Positions 25,527 to 34,663 of a stretch of DNA of 64,000 nucleotides are shown here, piece after piece. The stretch is from Paramagnetospirillum caucaseum (GTDB lineage: Bacteria; Pseudomonadota; Alphaproteobacteria; Rhodospirillales; Magnetospirillaceae): NCBI RefSeq assembly GCF_000342045.1, contig NZ_AONQ01000003.1, forward strand, positions 1 to 64,000, read 5' to 3'. The translations under genes were made by a program, and so were the position numbers. The notes under the pieces were generated by a model, which ran no database searches, was not told where the DNA came from, and was given only the letters and a program-made list of their open reading frames with translations. The stretch's first letter is position 1. Each line of letters starts with the position of its first letter.

Positions 25527-26003
25527 TCAGCCGTCGTCCTCGACCATGTCCACCCAGCTGGGGTCATGACCGGCCCGGCTGGACGGCGTGGCCAGGGTCG
25601 GCTTGGAAATCGGCGCCGCCAGTTCGGGCAGCACCGCCTCGCCCAGGGCGTCGCGGATGGCGGCCACCAGCTGTTCCGGCGAGATGGGCTTGCCGAGGAA
25701 GCGCACCGCCGGCCCGACCTGACGGTGGGACACGGCGGGGGTCCAATGCCCGGACAGCACCAGGACGACCACGTCGGGGAAGGCTTCGTACATTTCGGTG
25801 ATCAGCGCCTTGCCGTCCATCACCGGCATGGCGATATCGGTGACCACCACATGGACCGGCCGCTCGGCCAGGATGTCCAGGGCCTGGAGGGCGCTGCCGG
25901 CGAACAGGCTTTCCCACTGTTCGGCATAGGCCGCCATGGTGCGCCGGATGCCTTCCAGCACCCGGGGCTCATCGTCGACGAACAGAACGCAGGACCCAGC
26001 CAT
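25527..26003 (-). CDS. Single-domain response regulator
   Basis: A 158-residue CheY-like receiver. It has the acidic pocket VDDEP near 9-13, the phospho-acceptor Asp in VVTDIAMPVMDG (about 55), a Ser in place of the common Thr/Ser (LSGHW), and Lys in LGKPIS. The receiver ends near 125; the remaining about 30 residues are a non-conserved tail with no output domain. A CCGGAGAGACGA ribosome site supports MAGSC as the start. It converges with ccoG 4 nt away. It may serve an orphan kinase such as the one at 19191-21035, though nothing in the sequence shows this. Confidence 0.85.
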   Translation of the reverse strand: MAGSCVLFVDDEPRVLEGIRRTMAAYAEQWESLFAGSALQALDILAERPVHVVVTDIAMPVMDGKALITEMYEAFPDVVVLVLSGHWTPAVSHRQVGPAVRFLGKPISPEQLVAAIRDALGEAVLPELAAPISKPTLATPSSRAGHDPSWVDMVEDDG

Positions 26004-26057
26004 TCGTCTCTCCGGCGGAAACATTCCACCCGCCACAGTTTATACCAAACCCGGCGG

Positions 26058-26831
<774 letters not shown>

Positions 26832-26896
26832 GGGCGTTCCGCCTTTTCGATACTCCGGTTGTAGCACCAACCGGCCAAAACGCCTATCCTCGAGCC

Positions 26897-27658
26897 ATGA
26901 ACGGAGATTTGTCCTACCCCGCCATGTGGACCGACGTGGTCGATCTGCGCGACTTCTACAGCGGCAGCCTGGGCCAGAGCGCCCAGCGATTGATCCGCCG
27001 GCAGCTGCGCGCCCTGTGGCCCGACGTCGGCGGCCAGCGGGTGCTGGGCCTGGGCTTCGCCACCCCCTATCTGCGGGTGTTCCTCAACGAGGCCGAGCGG
27101 GTGATCGCCGCCATGCCGGCCAGCCAGGGGGTGCTGCCCTGGCCGCCGGAAGGGCCGGGCCTCGCCACCCTGGTGGACGAGACCGACCTGCCGCTGCCCG
27201 ACCGTTCCATCGACCGGCTGCTGCTGGTCCACGCCCTGGAATCCGCCGAGCAGGTGCGCGCCATGATGCGCGAGGCCTGGCGGGTCCTGGCCGATGGCGG
27301 GCGGCTGGCGGTGGTGGCTCCCAACCGCCGCGGCATCTGGGCGCGCCTCGAGCGCACCCCGTTCGGCAACGGCCGGCCCTACACCATGGGCCAGTTGAAC
27401 CGGCTGCTGCGCGACAACATGTTCACCCCCATCCACAGCGCCTCGGCGCTGTTCCTGCCGCCCACCACGTCGCGCATGCTGCTGCGCTCGGCCCCGGCGG
27501 TGGAGCAGATCGGGCGGCGCTGGTTCGAGACCTTCGGCGGCGTGATCATCGTCGAGGCCGCCAAGCAGATCTATGCCGGCTCGGCGGTGCGCGAAGCCAA
27601 GGGCAAGCGCCGCTCCTACCTGCCGGTGGCGGAAGGGTTCTCGCGGATGATGAAGTAG
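26897..27658 (+). CDS. Class I SAM-dependent methyltransferase
   Basis: A 253-residue methyltransferase of the type found beside gloB in alphaproteobacteria. Motif I is represented by VLGLGFATPYL near 50-60. A Methyltransf_11-like core runs to about 150, with REAWRVLADGGRLAVVAPNRRG as the post-motif strand. The substrate is unknown. The 65-nt divergent gap to gloB must hold both promoters. Confidence 0.82.
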   Translation: MNGDLSYPAMWTDVVDLRDFYSGSLGQSAQRLIRRQLRALWPDVGGQRVLGLGFATPYLRVFLNEAERVIAAMPASQGVLPWPPEGPGLATLVDETDLPLPDRSIDRLLLVHALESAEQVRAMMREAWRVLADGGRLAVVAPNRRGIWARLERTPFGNGRPYTMGQLNRLLRDNMFTPIHSASALFLPPTTSRMLLRSAPAVEQIGRRWFETFGGVIIVEAAKQIYAGSAVREAKGKRRSYLPVAEGFSRMMK

Positions 27659-27662
27659 CCCA

Positions 27663-27680
27663 TCGGGGCCTTCGCCCCGA
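27663..27680. terminator. Stem-loop between convergent methyltransferase and prfC
   Basis: TCGGGGC and GCCCCGA enclose a CTTC loop. It sits in the 45-bp gap between the two convergent genes and could act as a bidirectional stop. There is no T-run on either side, so intrinsic termination would be weak. Confidence 0.4.
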
Positions 27681-27703
27681 GCCTCAATCGGGAATCCGCC
27701 CCC

Positions 27704-29290
27704 TCAGTGCTGCTCGCGCGTCGCGGTGAAGCGGACCTTCTCGAAATCCTGCTGGGCGCGGTTGAGCTGCCAGGAATTGCGCGCCAGATAGACCATGGCG
27801 CCGTCGCGGTCCTCGGCCATGTTGGACTTGTTGGAGTCCATGAAGCGCTTCATCTCGGCCTCGGATTCGGCGGCCACCCAGCGGGCGGTGACGAAGCCGC
27901 CGTCCTCGAACCCGGCCTTGATGTTGTATTCGGATTCGATGCGGGTGGTCAGCACGTCGAACTGCAGCGGCCCGACCACGCCGACGATCCAGGTGGAGCC
28001 GTCCAGGGGCTTGAACACCTGGGAGACGCCTTCCTCGGCCAGATCCTCCAGCGCCTTCTTCAGCTGCTTGGCCTTCATGGGATCGTCGAGCCGCACCCGG
28101 CGCAGCACTTCCGGCGCGAAGGTAGGGATGCCGAGGAAGTTCATGTCCTCGGATTCCGACAGCGTGTCGCCGATGCGCAGCTGCCCATGGTTGGGAATGC
28201 CCATGATGTCGCCGGGAAAGGCCTCTTCCGCCAGCTCGCGGTCGCGGGCCAGGAAGAACACCGGATTGACCAGGGCCATCACCTTGCCCGAGCGCACGTG
28301 CTTCATCTTCATGCCGCGCCGGAAGCGGCCCGAACAGATGCGGAAGAAGGCGATGCGGTCGCGGTGGTTGGGGTCCATGTTGGCCTGGACCTTGAAGACG
28401 AAGCCGGTGACCTTGGCCTCGTCCGGCTCGACGGTGCGGGTGTCGGCCTTGCGCGAAATGGGCGGCGGCGCCAGCCGGCCGATACCCTTCAGCAATTCCG
28501 CCACGCCGAAGGTCTTCAGCGCCGAGCCGAAGAACACCGGGGTCAGGTGGCCGGCCAGGAAGCTTTCCAGGTCGAATTCGGGATAGCCGCCCCTGACCAG
28601 TTCCACCTCCTCGCGCAGGCGGTCGGCGGCGGCCTTGCCCACCGCTTCGTCCAGCCGGGGCGAATCCAGCGGGGCGTCGACGCTGATCTCGGCGATATGG
28701 TCGCCGCGGCCGGGGTCGAACATGATGACCCGGTCGTTGACCAGGTCGTAGACGCCCTTGAGGTCGCGGCCCATGCCGATGGGCCAGGTGACGGGGCAGA
28801 CGTCCAGCGCCAGGGTCTTCTCCACCTCGTGCAGCAGGTCGAAGGTCTCGCGGCCCTCGCGGTCGACCTTGTTGACGAAGGTGATGATCGGCACGTCCCT
28901 GAGACGGCAGACCTCGAACAGCTTCAGGGTCTGGGTCTCGATGCCCTTGGCGGCGTCCAGCACCATGACGGCCGAATCCACGGCGGTCAGCGTGCGGTAG
29001 GTGTCCTCGGAAAAGTCCTCGTGGCCGGGGGTGTCCAGCAGGTTGAAGGACAGGCCGGCATACTCGAAGCTCATCACCGAGGCCGACACCGAGATGCCGC
29101 GCTCCTTCTCGATGGCCATCCAGTCCGAACGGGTACGGCGCTGCTCGCCGCGGGCCCGCACCGCGCCGGCCATCTGGATGGCGCCGCCGAACATCAGCAG
29201 CTTTTCCGTCAGCGTGGTCTTGCCGGCGTCGGGGTGGGAGATGATGGCGAAGGTGCGCCGCAGGGCGATGGCGTCGGAGAGTGTGCTCAT
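27704..29290 (-). CDS. prfC: Peptide chain release factor 3
   Basis: A 528-residue translational GTPase (E. coli RF3 is 529). The G1 loop SHPDAGKTT, the G2/switch region with GISVSASV, G3 DTPGHEDF and G4 NKVDREG are present, followed by domains II and III. RF3 recycles RF1/RF2 after termination. The start MSTLSDAIALRRTFAIISHPDAG matches the usual N-terminus; a start ten codons upstream is possible but unlikely. Confidence 0.96.
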   Translation of the reverse strand: MSTLSDAIALRRTFAIISHPDAGKTTLTEKLLMFGGAIQMAGAVRARGEQRRTRSDWMAIEKERGISVSASVMSFEYAGLSFNLLDTPGHEDFSEDTYRTLTAVDSAVMVLDAAKGIETQTLKLFEVCRLRDVPIITFVNKVDREGRETFDLLHEVEKTLALDVCPVTWPIGMGRDLKGVYDLVNDRVIMFDPGRGDHIAEISVDAPLDSPRLDEAVGKAAADRLREEVELVRGGYPEFDLESFLAGHLTPVFFGSALKTFGVAELLKGIGRLAPPPISRKADTRTVEPDEAKVTGFVFKVQANMDPNHRDRIAFFRICSGRFRRGMKMKHVRSGKVMALVNPVFFLARDRELAEEAFPGDIMGIPNHGQLRIGDTLSESEDMNFLGIPTFAPEVLRRVRLDDPMKAKQLKKALEDLAEEGVSQVFKPLDGSTWIVGVVGPLQFDVLTTRIESEYNIKAGFEDGGFVTARWVAAESEAEMKRFMDSNKSNMAEDRDGAMVYLARNSWQLNRAQQDFEKVRFTATREQH

Positions 29291-29354
29291 GGGGCTGGGT
29301 TTTCGCCTCCCTTGGTGCAAGAATCAAGGGGTTTAGCTCTGGAGCGCAGCGACT

Positions 29355-29543
29355 ATGCGCATCGACCTCGATCCCGATCTGGCGTCCCGCCTCCACACCG
29401 TGGCCCGCCAGCTCAAGCGCGACCCGGCCGAATACGCCCGCGCCGCCATCCTGGCCTTCGTGACGGATTGCGAGGACGCGGCCCGCATGCGGGCGCAACT
29501 GGCCGGCGGCGACTGGGTCAGGATGGAGAGCCAGCCGGATTGA
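29355..29543 (+). CDS. Small ribbon-helix-helix protein
   Basis: A 62-residue protein with the RHH/CopG pattern: a short beta strand MRIDLDPDLASRL, helix A, a turn near KRDPAEYAR and helix B AAILAFVTDCEDA. Such proteins are DNA-binding antitoxins or small repressors. No toxin gene adjoins it. Its 3' end overlaps the convergent SagB-type gene by 26 nt, and it is divergent from prfC. It may be a lone antitoxin remnant or a solitary regulator. Confidence 0.7.
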   Translation: MRIDLDPDLASRLHTVARQLKRDPAEYARAAILAFVTDCEDAARMRAQLAGGDWVRMESQPD

Positions 29544-31134
29544 GATGCCCATAGGCCGGACGGGTGGTGATGCGGGCGTCCTCCACCGCGCCGCCCACCG
29601 TGAAGTGGTAGAGCGACTGCCACGCCCCGCCGCCGGGCGGCAGCCCCAGCAGGGCGTGGACCTCGTCGTCGTGGTAGCAGCCGATGCCGGTGCCCGACAG
29701 GCCGCACGCCGTGGCCTCCAGGTAGAGCGCCTGGCCGATCATCCCCGCCTCCCAGAACAGGCGGCGATAGGCCCATTGCCCGTCTTCCGCCAGGGTGCGG
29801 CCGAAATCGGCCAGCATGCCCAGCGAAAAGGCGCCGCGCCCGGCGATATCCTGGGTGCATGACACCTGGGCGGCCGCCCGGGTGAGGTCGCCATCGGCCA
29901 GACGGTAGAGCGGCAATTCCACCGCCGCCTTCTCCCAGGCGAAGCGGGAATGGCAATCGCCGCGCAGCCGCTCCAGGGCATCGGGATCGCGGACCAGGGC
30001 GTAGAGACCGGGAACCAGCCCCTCCACCCGGTGGACGAACAGCATCAGCGACAGCCGCGCGGCCCAGGGCCAGGACCGCCACGGCACCCGCTCCCGGTCG
30101 GGCAGGGTGGCGGCCAGCAGGCGCAGGAAGGCGTCCTTGCCCATGCCGCTCACCCCGTCCATGGCCTGGGCGCTGCGGCGCCGCCGGATGATGGTGGCGA
30201 CGGGCTCCGGACTGGCCGGCAGCGGCGGCATGGGCAGCGAGGGCGGCACAGGGGCGGGCGGGGTGGCGGGTTTTTCCGACAGGGCGAGGGCCTGGCCGAT
30301 CACCTCCCACACCACATGGTCCGGGCTCAAACCATTGGCCTCGCCGGCCCATTCCCCCGTCACCGGACGCAGCGCGGGCTCGGCGGCCAGGGGGACGGGC
30401 GACACCCATGCGATCAGGTCGGGATGCTCGGGCTCGAAGCGGCGGCAGGAATCGGGGCGGTCAAGGCCGAGCAGCGCCGCCAGATCCTCGTCCCCCGGCG
30501 CGGTCAAGGCGCGGAGATGCCAGCCCAGGCAGGCGGCGGCGTAAGAGGCGGCGGCCAAAGCGTGGCCGGCATCGTGCTGGCAGTAGCGGAAGGCGCGCTC
30601 GCCGTACTTCCACGCTTCCCGCCAGGGAATGGACGACAGGGCCAGCAGGAAACCGCCCTCCGGCAGGTCGGCGGGCATTGCCTCGAGGCGGCAACGCTCC
30701 TCGAGGGCATGGTGGAAGGGGGCGTAGTGATAAAGGCCCGGCCCCCCATTACCGATACCGGCGCCGATCCCGTCCAGCGGCGGCAGGACCACCCAGCCCT
30801 CGGTGGGGTGGAGATTGCCGCTGCTGGGATTGTTGCGCAACGCCCAGCGGGCCTCGCCCACCTCCTTCCAGGCCGACAGGCCGAGCGCCAGTTCCAGGAA
30901 CAGCCCCAGCCCGTCCGGGTCCAGCGGCGCCGGCACGCGCCCCTCCAACGCCCCGAAGGGCGGGGTTTCGGCGTCCAGGCCCAGGGGCAGGGCGATGCGC
31001 CGCGCCCCGGCGAAGGCGCGGAACGGGTCGGGCTGGGTCTCCCAGTCGAGGAAGCCCGGCCCGCGCGCGTAGCGCCGGCTGTGATGCTTGGTGCGCTCAT
31101 GGTAGGCGGCGACGTGGTCCAAAGGTTCTTCCAT
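29518..31134 (-). CDS. SagB-type (ThcOx) flavin oxidoreductase with two tandem nitroreductase domains
   Basis: A 538-residue protein with an HHSRRYARGPGFLDWETQPDPF opening typical of SagB-type dehydrogenases. Two FMN nitroreductase-like halves follow. The first is about 60-285, with NNPSSGNLHPTEGWVV and YHYAPFHHALE. The second is about 300-530, with GLYALVRDPD, a SLGMLADFG segment and EAGMIGQALYLEATACGLSGTGIG. A Pro-rich linker joins them. In peptide-modification clusters SagB enzymes oxidise azolines to azoles, but no precursor peptide or cyclodehydratase gene is nearby, so it may be a housekeeping member of unknown substrate. Confidence 0.8.
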   Translation of the reverse strand: MEEPLDHVAAYHERTKHHSRRYARGPGFLDWETQPDPFRAFAGARRIALPLGLDAETPPFGALEGRVPAPLDPDGLGLFLELALGLSAWKEVGEARWALRNNPSSGNLHPTEGWVVLPPLDGIGAGIGNGGPGLYHYAPFHHALEERCRLEAMPADLPEGGFLLALSSIPWREAWKYGERAFRYCQHDAGHALAAASYAAACLGWHLRALTAPGDEDLAALLGLDRPDSCRRFEPEHPDLIAWVSPVPLAAEPALRPVTGEWAGEANGLSPDHVVWEVIGQALALSEKPATPPAPVPPSLPMPPLPASPEPVATIIRRRRSAQAMDGVSGMGKDAFLRLLAATLPDRERVPWRSWPWAARLSLMLFVHRVEGLVPGLYALVRDPDALERLRGDCHSRFAWEKAAVELPLYRLADGDLTRAAAQVSCTQDIAGRGAFSLGMLADFGRTLAEDGQWAYRRLFWEAGMIGQALYLEATACGLSGTGIGCYHDDEVHALLGLPPGGGAWQSLYHFTVGGAVEDARITTRPAYGHLNPAGSPS

Positions 31135-31211
31135 CCCCGTCTTTCCCCCTTGCGGTCCGCACCATATATTGGAATGGAACCAGACGGCATCATCCCCGGA
31201 CACCGAAGATC

Positions 31212-31577
31212 ATGGCCACGCCTCCCCCCACCGACCTCGCCGGCGAACGGCTGGTGCGCAAGACGCCCGACCGCATCCTGCCGCTCGACCGGGGCGACCA
31301 GGACTATATCCGTGCCGGGCTGGAGGCGGTGCAGGAGGCCTTCGGCATCGCCGCCCTGCCCGACGTGCCCATCGCCCTGATGCCGGGACGCACGCTGATG
31401 CGGCTGCTGGTCGACCTGCGGGCCGGGCTGCGTCCGCGCAATCCCGGCCAGACCGAGGCCTGGGGCCGCCTGGCCGGCGCCATCCTGGTGCTGGACACGG
31501 CGGGCGAGTTCGCCGCCCAGCATTCCCAGGCGGAGGAACGCCGCCGCGCCATGGAGCGCGACGACCTGGACGATTAG
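31212..31577 (+). CDS. Conserved-looking small protein of unknown function
   Basis: A 121-residue soluble protein, Arg/Leu/Ala-rich, with predicted helices and no signal peptide or known motif. The ATG at 31212 is divergent from the SagB-type gene (77-bp gap). The start is chosen for codon use and the divergent promoter space; the frame is open further upstream in antisense to the SagB gene. I do not recognise a family. Confidence 0.6.
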   Translation: MATPPPTDLAGERLVRKTPDRILPLDRGDQDYIRAGLEAVQEAFGIAALPDVPIALMPGRTLMRLLVDLRAGLRPRNPGQTEAWGRLAGAILVLDTAGEFAAQHSQAEERRRAMERDDLDD

Positions 31578-31716
31578 AGCGCTGAGCCTTGTATGGCGGT
31601 AGCAGCGTCGGCGCTCATGCGAGCATTGAGCGAGCGGCCAAGGGCGCGGAGGCGCCCGCCCGGCGAGGGCAAAACAAATAAAGCTAAAGCGGGATGCACA
31701 TTTAAGGCGTCACGTT
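31578..31716. other. Convergent intergenic region, no gene seen
   Basis: This 139-bp gap lies between the small unknown gene and the lipid kinase stop. It is less GC-rich in its second half. No convincing terminator with T-run, RNA gene or open frame was found. Confidence 0.5.
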
Positions 31717-32619
31717 TTAAGGGCAGATAAGCTCCACCGTCTCGTCGGCGATGGAGATTTCGGCGGGCAGGCGGGCGACGATGTCGCCGTCTCCCTGGAC
31801 CGGGGCGCCGCGCGGCCCGGTGATCAGGATGTTGCGGGCCGATACCACCCGCACCTCGGGCAGGCTGGGCAGCTTGCCCAGCGGCAGGGCCAGCCCATAG
31901 CGCAGCATGCCCGCCAGACCCGGATTGGGCAGGATGCACAATTCCAGCATCGGCGAGGACAGGTCGGCGTCGGGGGCGGCGATGAACGGGCCGCCGTAGA
32001 AGCGGCCCTTGCAGGCCACCACCATGCGCCCCTCGTACTCCACCCCGTCGGCCCGGATGGTCAGCTTGGGATAATCGTAGCCCACCGCCTGGCGCAGGCT
32101 TTCCACCACATAGGCCAGCTTGCCCGCCCGGCGCTTGAGCGCGGTGCTCACCCCCGCCACCACATGGGCGTCGAGGCCGGCCCCGGCCATCAGCAGGAAA
32201 CGCCGCCGGTTGACCAGACCCACATGAATCCGCCGCAGCGGACCGAAGGCGACGGTGCGCGCCACCTGCTCCACGTCGTCGGGGTCGAGCCCGATCTCGC
32301 AGGCCAGGACGTTGGCGGTGCCCAGCGGAATCACCCCCAGGGCCAGCCCGCTTTTCCCCGCCCCCAGGCCGTTGAGGACCTCGTTGACCGTGCCGTCGCC
32401 TCCCGCCGCGATCACCGCGTCGAAATCGTCGGCGGAGGCCTGGGCGGCGAAATCCTCGGCATCGCCACTCTGCCGCGTCTCGCGGCAGGTGACCCGCCCC
32501 CCCAATCCGGTGATGCCCGTCACCACCATCTCCAGAAGCCGGCCGCGGCGCTGGCCGGCGGCAGGATTGTGAATCACCAGGACTCGGCGGGGCACCATGG
32601 CGTCTTGATCGCTGATCAT
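31717..32619 (-). CDS. Diacylglycerol/lipid kinase family protein (YegS/DgkB-like)
   Basis: A 300-residue lipid kinase. The catalytic domain near the N-terminus has the HNPAAG loop (16-21), the GGDGTVNEVLNGL nucleotide motif near 71-83 and PLGTANVLA near 97-105. The family phosphorylates diacylglycerol or related lipids at the membrane. It lies next to envelope glycan genes in the opposite direction, consistent with lipid metabolism. The exact lipid substrate is unknown. Confidence 0.88.
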   Translation of the reverse strand: MISDQDAMVPRRVLVIHNPAAGQRRGRLLEMVVTGITGLGGRVTCRETRQSGDAEDFAAQASADDFDAVIAAGGDGTVNEVLNGLGAGKSGLALGVIPLGTANVLACEIGLDPDDVEQVARTVAFGPLRRIHVGLVNRRRFLLMAGAGLDAHVVAGVSTALKRRAGKLAYVVESLRQAVGYDYPKLTIRADGVEYEGRMVVACKGRFYGGPFIAAPDADLSSPMLELCILPNPGLAGMLRYGLALPLGKLPSLPEVRVVSARNILITGPRGAPVQGDGDIVARLPAEISIADETVELICP

Positions 32620-32656
32620 GGGGCGAGTGTATAGCGCGCCACACGGCGAGGCACGG

Positions 32657-32701
32657 TGAATTATTTATTGCCGATAAATGTCAGCATCATGAAATAATTC
32701 A
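32657..32701. repeat. AT-rich 10-bp inverted repeat upstream of the LpxH-like gene
   Basis: TGAATTATTT (32657-32666) and AAATAATTCA (32692-32701) are perfect reverse complements 25 bases apart. They lie in the 171-bp divergent region between the lipid kinase and the phosphoesterase. This is the most AT-rich intergenic stretch seen and probably contains promoters for one or both genes, but no confident -35/-10 pair could be assigned. Confidence 0.5.
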
Positions 32702-32790
32702 GAAATAACAATAAATCATATGGATAACGACAGGAAATTGGCTATTGAATCGGGCAGTACAGCGCGGCATCAACCTCGGATTACTGCAAG

Positions 32791-33627
32791 ATGAACGCCA
32801 ATATCGATATCACACGGCGTTACAGGACCATCTGGATTTCCGACATTCATCTGGGTACCCGCGGCTGCAAGGCCGACGACCTGCTGGACTTCCTGAAGAG
32901 CACCGAGAGCGAGACGCTGTATCTGGTGGGCGACATCGTCGACGGCTGGCGGCTCCGGCGGTCGTGGTACTGGCCGCAAAGCCACAACGACGTGGTGCAG
33001 AAGCTGCTGCGCAAGGCGCGCAAGGGCACCCGCGTGATCTTCGTCCCCGGCAATCACGACGAATTCGCGCGGGACTATCACGGATTGCTGTTCGGCGACA
33101 TCTCTGTGGTGACGACTGTCATCCACCAGACCGCCGACGGCAAACGCCTGCTGGTGCTGCACGGCGACGCCTTCGACGGGGTGGTCAAGCACGCCCGGTG
33201 GCTGGCCCATCTGGGCGATGGCGCCTACACCCTGGCGCTGGCGCTCAACCACTGGCTCAACGTGGCGCGGCGCGCGCTCGGCTTTCCCTACTGGTCGCTG
33301 TCGGCCTACCTCAAGCACAAGGTCAAGAACGCCGTCCAGTACATGGCCAGCTTCGAAGACGCCATGGCCGACGAGGCGCGCCGCCACGGCGCCGACGGCG
33401 TGGTCTGCGGCCACATCCACCACGCCGAGAAGCGGGAGGTGAACGGCATCCTCTACTGCAACGACGGCGACTGGGTCGAAAGCTGCACGGCGCTGGCCGA
33501 GGACTTCGACGGCCGGCTCGAAATCATCCGCTGGCTGGAGGACGAAGGAAACCCATGCGCATACTCGTCGTCACGGATGCCTGGCTCCCCCAGGTCAACG
33601 GCGTCGTCCGCACCCTCGACACCCTGA
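32791..33627 (+). CDS. LpxH-like metallophosphoesterase (UDP-2,3-diacylglucosamine diphosphatase family)
   Basis: A 278-residue calcineurin-fold enzyme with all metal motifs: SDIHLGT (about 17-23), GDIVDGW (48-54), GNHDEF (86-91), HGDAFD and GHIHHAE. The UDP-diacylglucosamine hydrolase-like family cleaves pyrophosphate bonds in lipid A synthesis, though members of this branch beside glycosyltransferases are often not the essential LpxH. The last about 24 residues (NPCAYSSSRMPGSP onward) read through the start of the next gene, overlapping it by 73 nt. The tail has no conserved look, so the natural stop may have been lost. Confidence 0.82.
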   Translation: MNANIDITRRYRTIWISDIHLGTRGCKADDLLDFLKSTESETLYLVGDIVDGWRLRRSWYWPQSHNDVVQKLLRKARKGTRVIFVPGNHDEFARDYHGLLFGDISVVTTVIHQTADGKRLLVLHGDAFDGVVKHARWLAHLGDGAYTLALALNHWLNVARRALGFPYWSLSAYLKHKVKNAVQYMASFEDAMADEARRHGADGVVCGHIHHAEKREVNGILYCNDGDWVESCTALAEDFDGRLEIIRWLEDEGNPCAYSSSRMPGSPRSTASSAPSTP

Positions 33628-34592
33628 GGACAGAACTGGAACGGAGCGGCCACGAGGTGGTGATGGTCACCCCCGACAGCTTCCGCACCCTTGCCTGCCC
33701 CACCTATCCGGAAATCCGCCTGGCGCTGCGCCCCGGCGCCAAGCTGGCGGCGATGATCGAGGCCGCCCAGCCCTGCGCCATCCATATCGCCACCGAAGGT
33801 CCCCTGGGCTGGGCGGCGCGGGCCTGGTGCCGGCGCCGCGGCCTGCCCTTCACCACCGCCTACCACACCAGATTCCCGGAATACATCAAGGCGCGCTTCG
33901 GCGTGCCGCTGACCCTGTCCTACGCGGTGATGCGCCGCTTCCACGATTCCTCGTCCCGCGTCATGGTGGCGACCCAGGGAATCGAGGACGAACTGGCCGG
34001 GCGCGGCTTCCGCAACATCGGCCGCTGGTCGCGGGGCGTCGATACCGGATTGTTCCGCCCCCGCCCCGAAGCCAGGGGAGCGGACGGCCCTTTCGCCCAT
34101 CTGCCCCGGCCGGTGTTCCTCAACGTCGGGCGGGTGGCGGTGGAGAAGAACATCGAGGCGTTCCTGACGCTTGACCTGCCCGGCTCCAAGGCGGTGGTGG
34201 GCGACGGGCCGCAACTCGACGAGATGAAACGCCGTTTCCCCGCAATCCACTTCGCCGGCCCCCGTCTGGCCGAGGACCTGGCCCGCCACTACGCCGCCGC
34301 CGACGTCTTCGTCTTTCCGTCGCGCACCGACACCTTCGGGCTGGTGCTGCTCGAAGCCCTGGCCTCGGGCCTGCCGGTGGCGGCCTATCCGGTGCCCGGC
34401 CCCAACGATGTGATCGGCGGTTCGCCCTCCGGCGCGCTGGACGGCGACCTGGGCAGGGCGGCGCTGGCGGCGCGGGCCATCGATCCCGCCCTGTGCCGCG
34501 CCCACGCCATGACCTTCTCGTGGGAGGCCTGCACCCTGCAGTTCCTCGACAATCTGCGGCCCTTCGAGACGGGGGGGCGGGCGGCGGCGTAG
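33555..34592 (+). CDS. Glycosyltransferase family 4 (MgtA-like mannosyltransferase)
   Basis: A 345-residue GT-B glycosyltransferase. It begins MRILVVTDAWLPQVNGVVRTL, the usual opening of GDP-mannose-dependent alpha-mannosyltransferases of this group. The C-terminal donor-binding half has VFPSRTDTFGLVLLEALASGLPVAAYPVPGP (split here only for description) with the E-x7-E pattern. It is coupled by a 73-nt overlap to the LpxH-like gene and followed by ArnT-like and PAP2 genes. It probably adds sugars to a membrane glycolipid. Donor and acceptor are inferred. Confidence 0.85.
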   Translation: MRILVVTDAWLPQVNGVVRTLDTLRTELERSGHEVVMVTPDSFRTLACPTYPEIRLALRPGAKLAAMIEAAQPCAIHIATEGPLGWAARAWCRRRGLPFTTAYHTRFPEYIKARFGVPLTLSYAVMRRFHDSSSRVMVATQGIEDELAGRGFRNIGRWSRGVDTGLFRPRPEARGADGPFAHLPRPVFLNVGRVAVEKNIEAFLTLDLPGSKAVVGDGPQLDEMKRRFPAIHFAGPRLAEDLARHYAAADVFVFPSRTDTFGLVLLEALASGLPVAAYPVPGPNDVIGGSPSGALDGDLGRAALAARAIDPALCRAHAMTFSWEACTLQFLDNLRPFETGGRAAA

Positions 34593-34663
34593 CTCACCCT
34601 TGACCATCCGCCCCGCTTCATGCTGTTGATGCCGCGTCCCGAGTCTGCACGGATCGCCCCATC

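Noticed and set aside
27663..27680. Strong intrinsic terminator after prfC
   Set aside because: The stem is good but no T-run follows on either strand, so it is listed only as a weak stem-loop.
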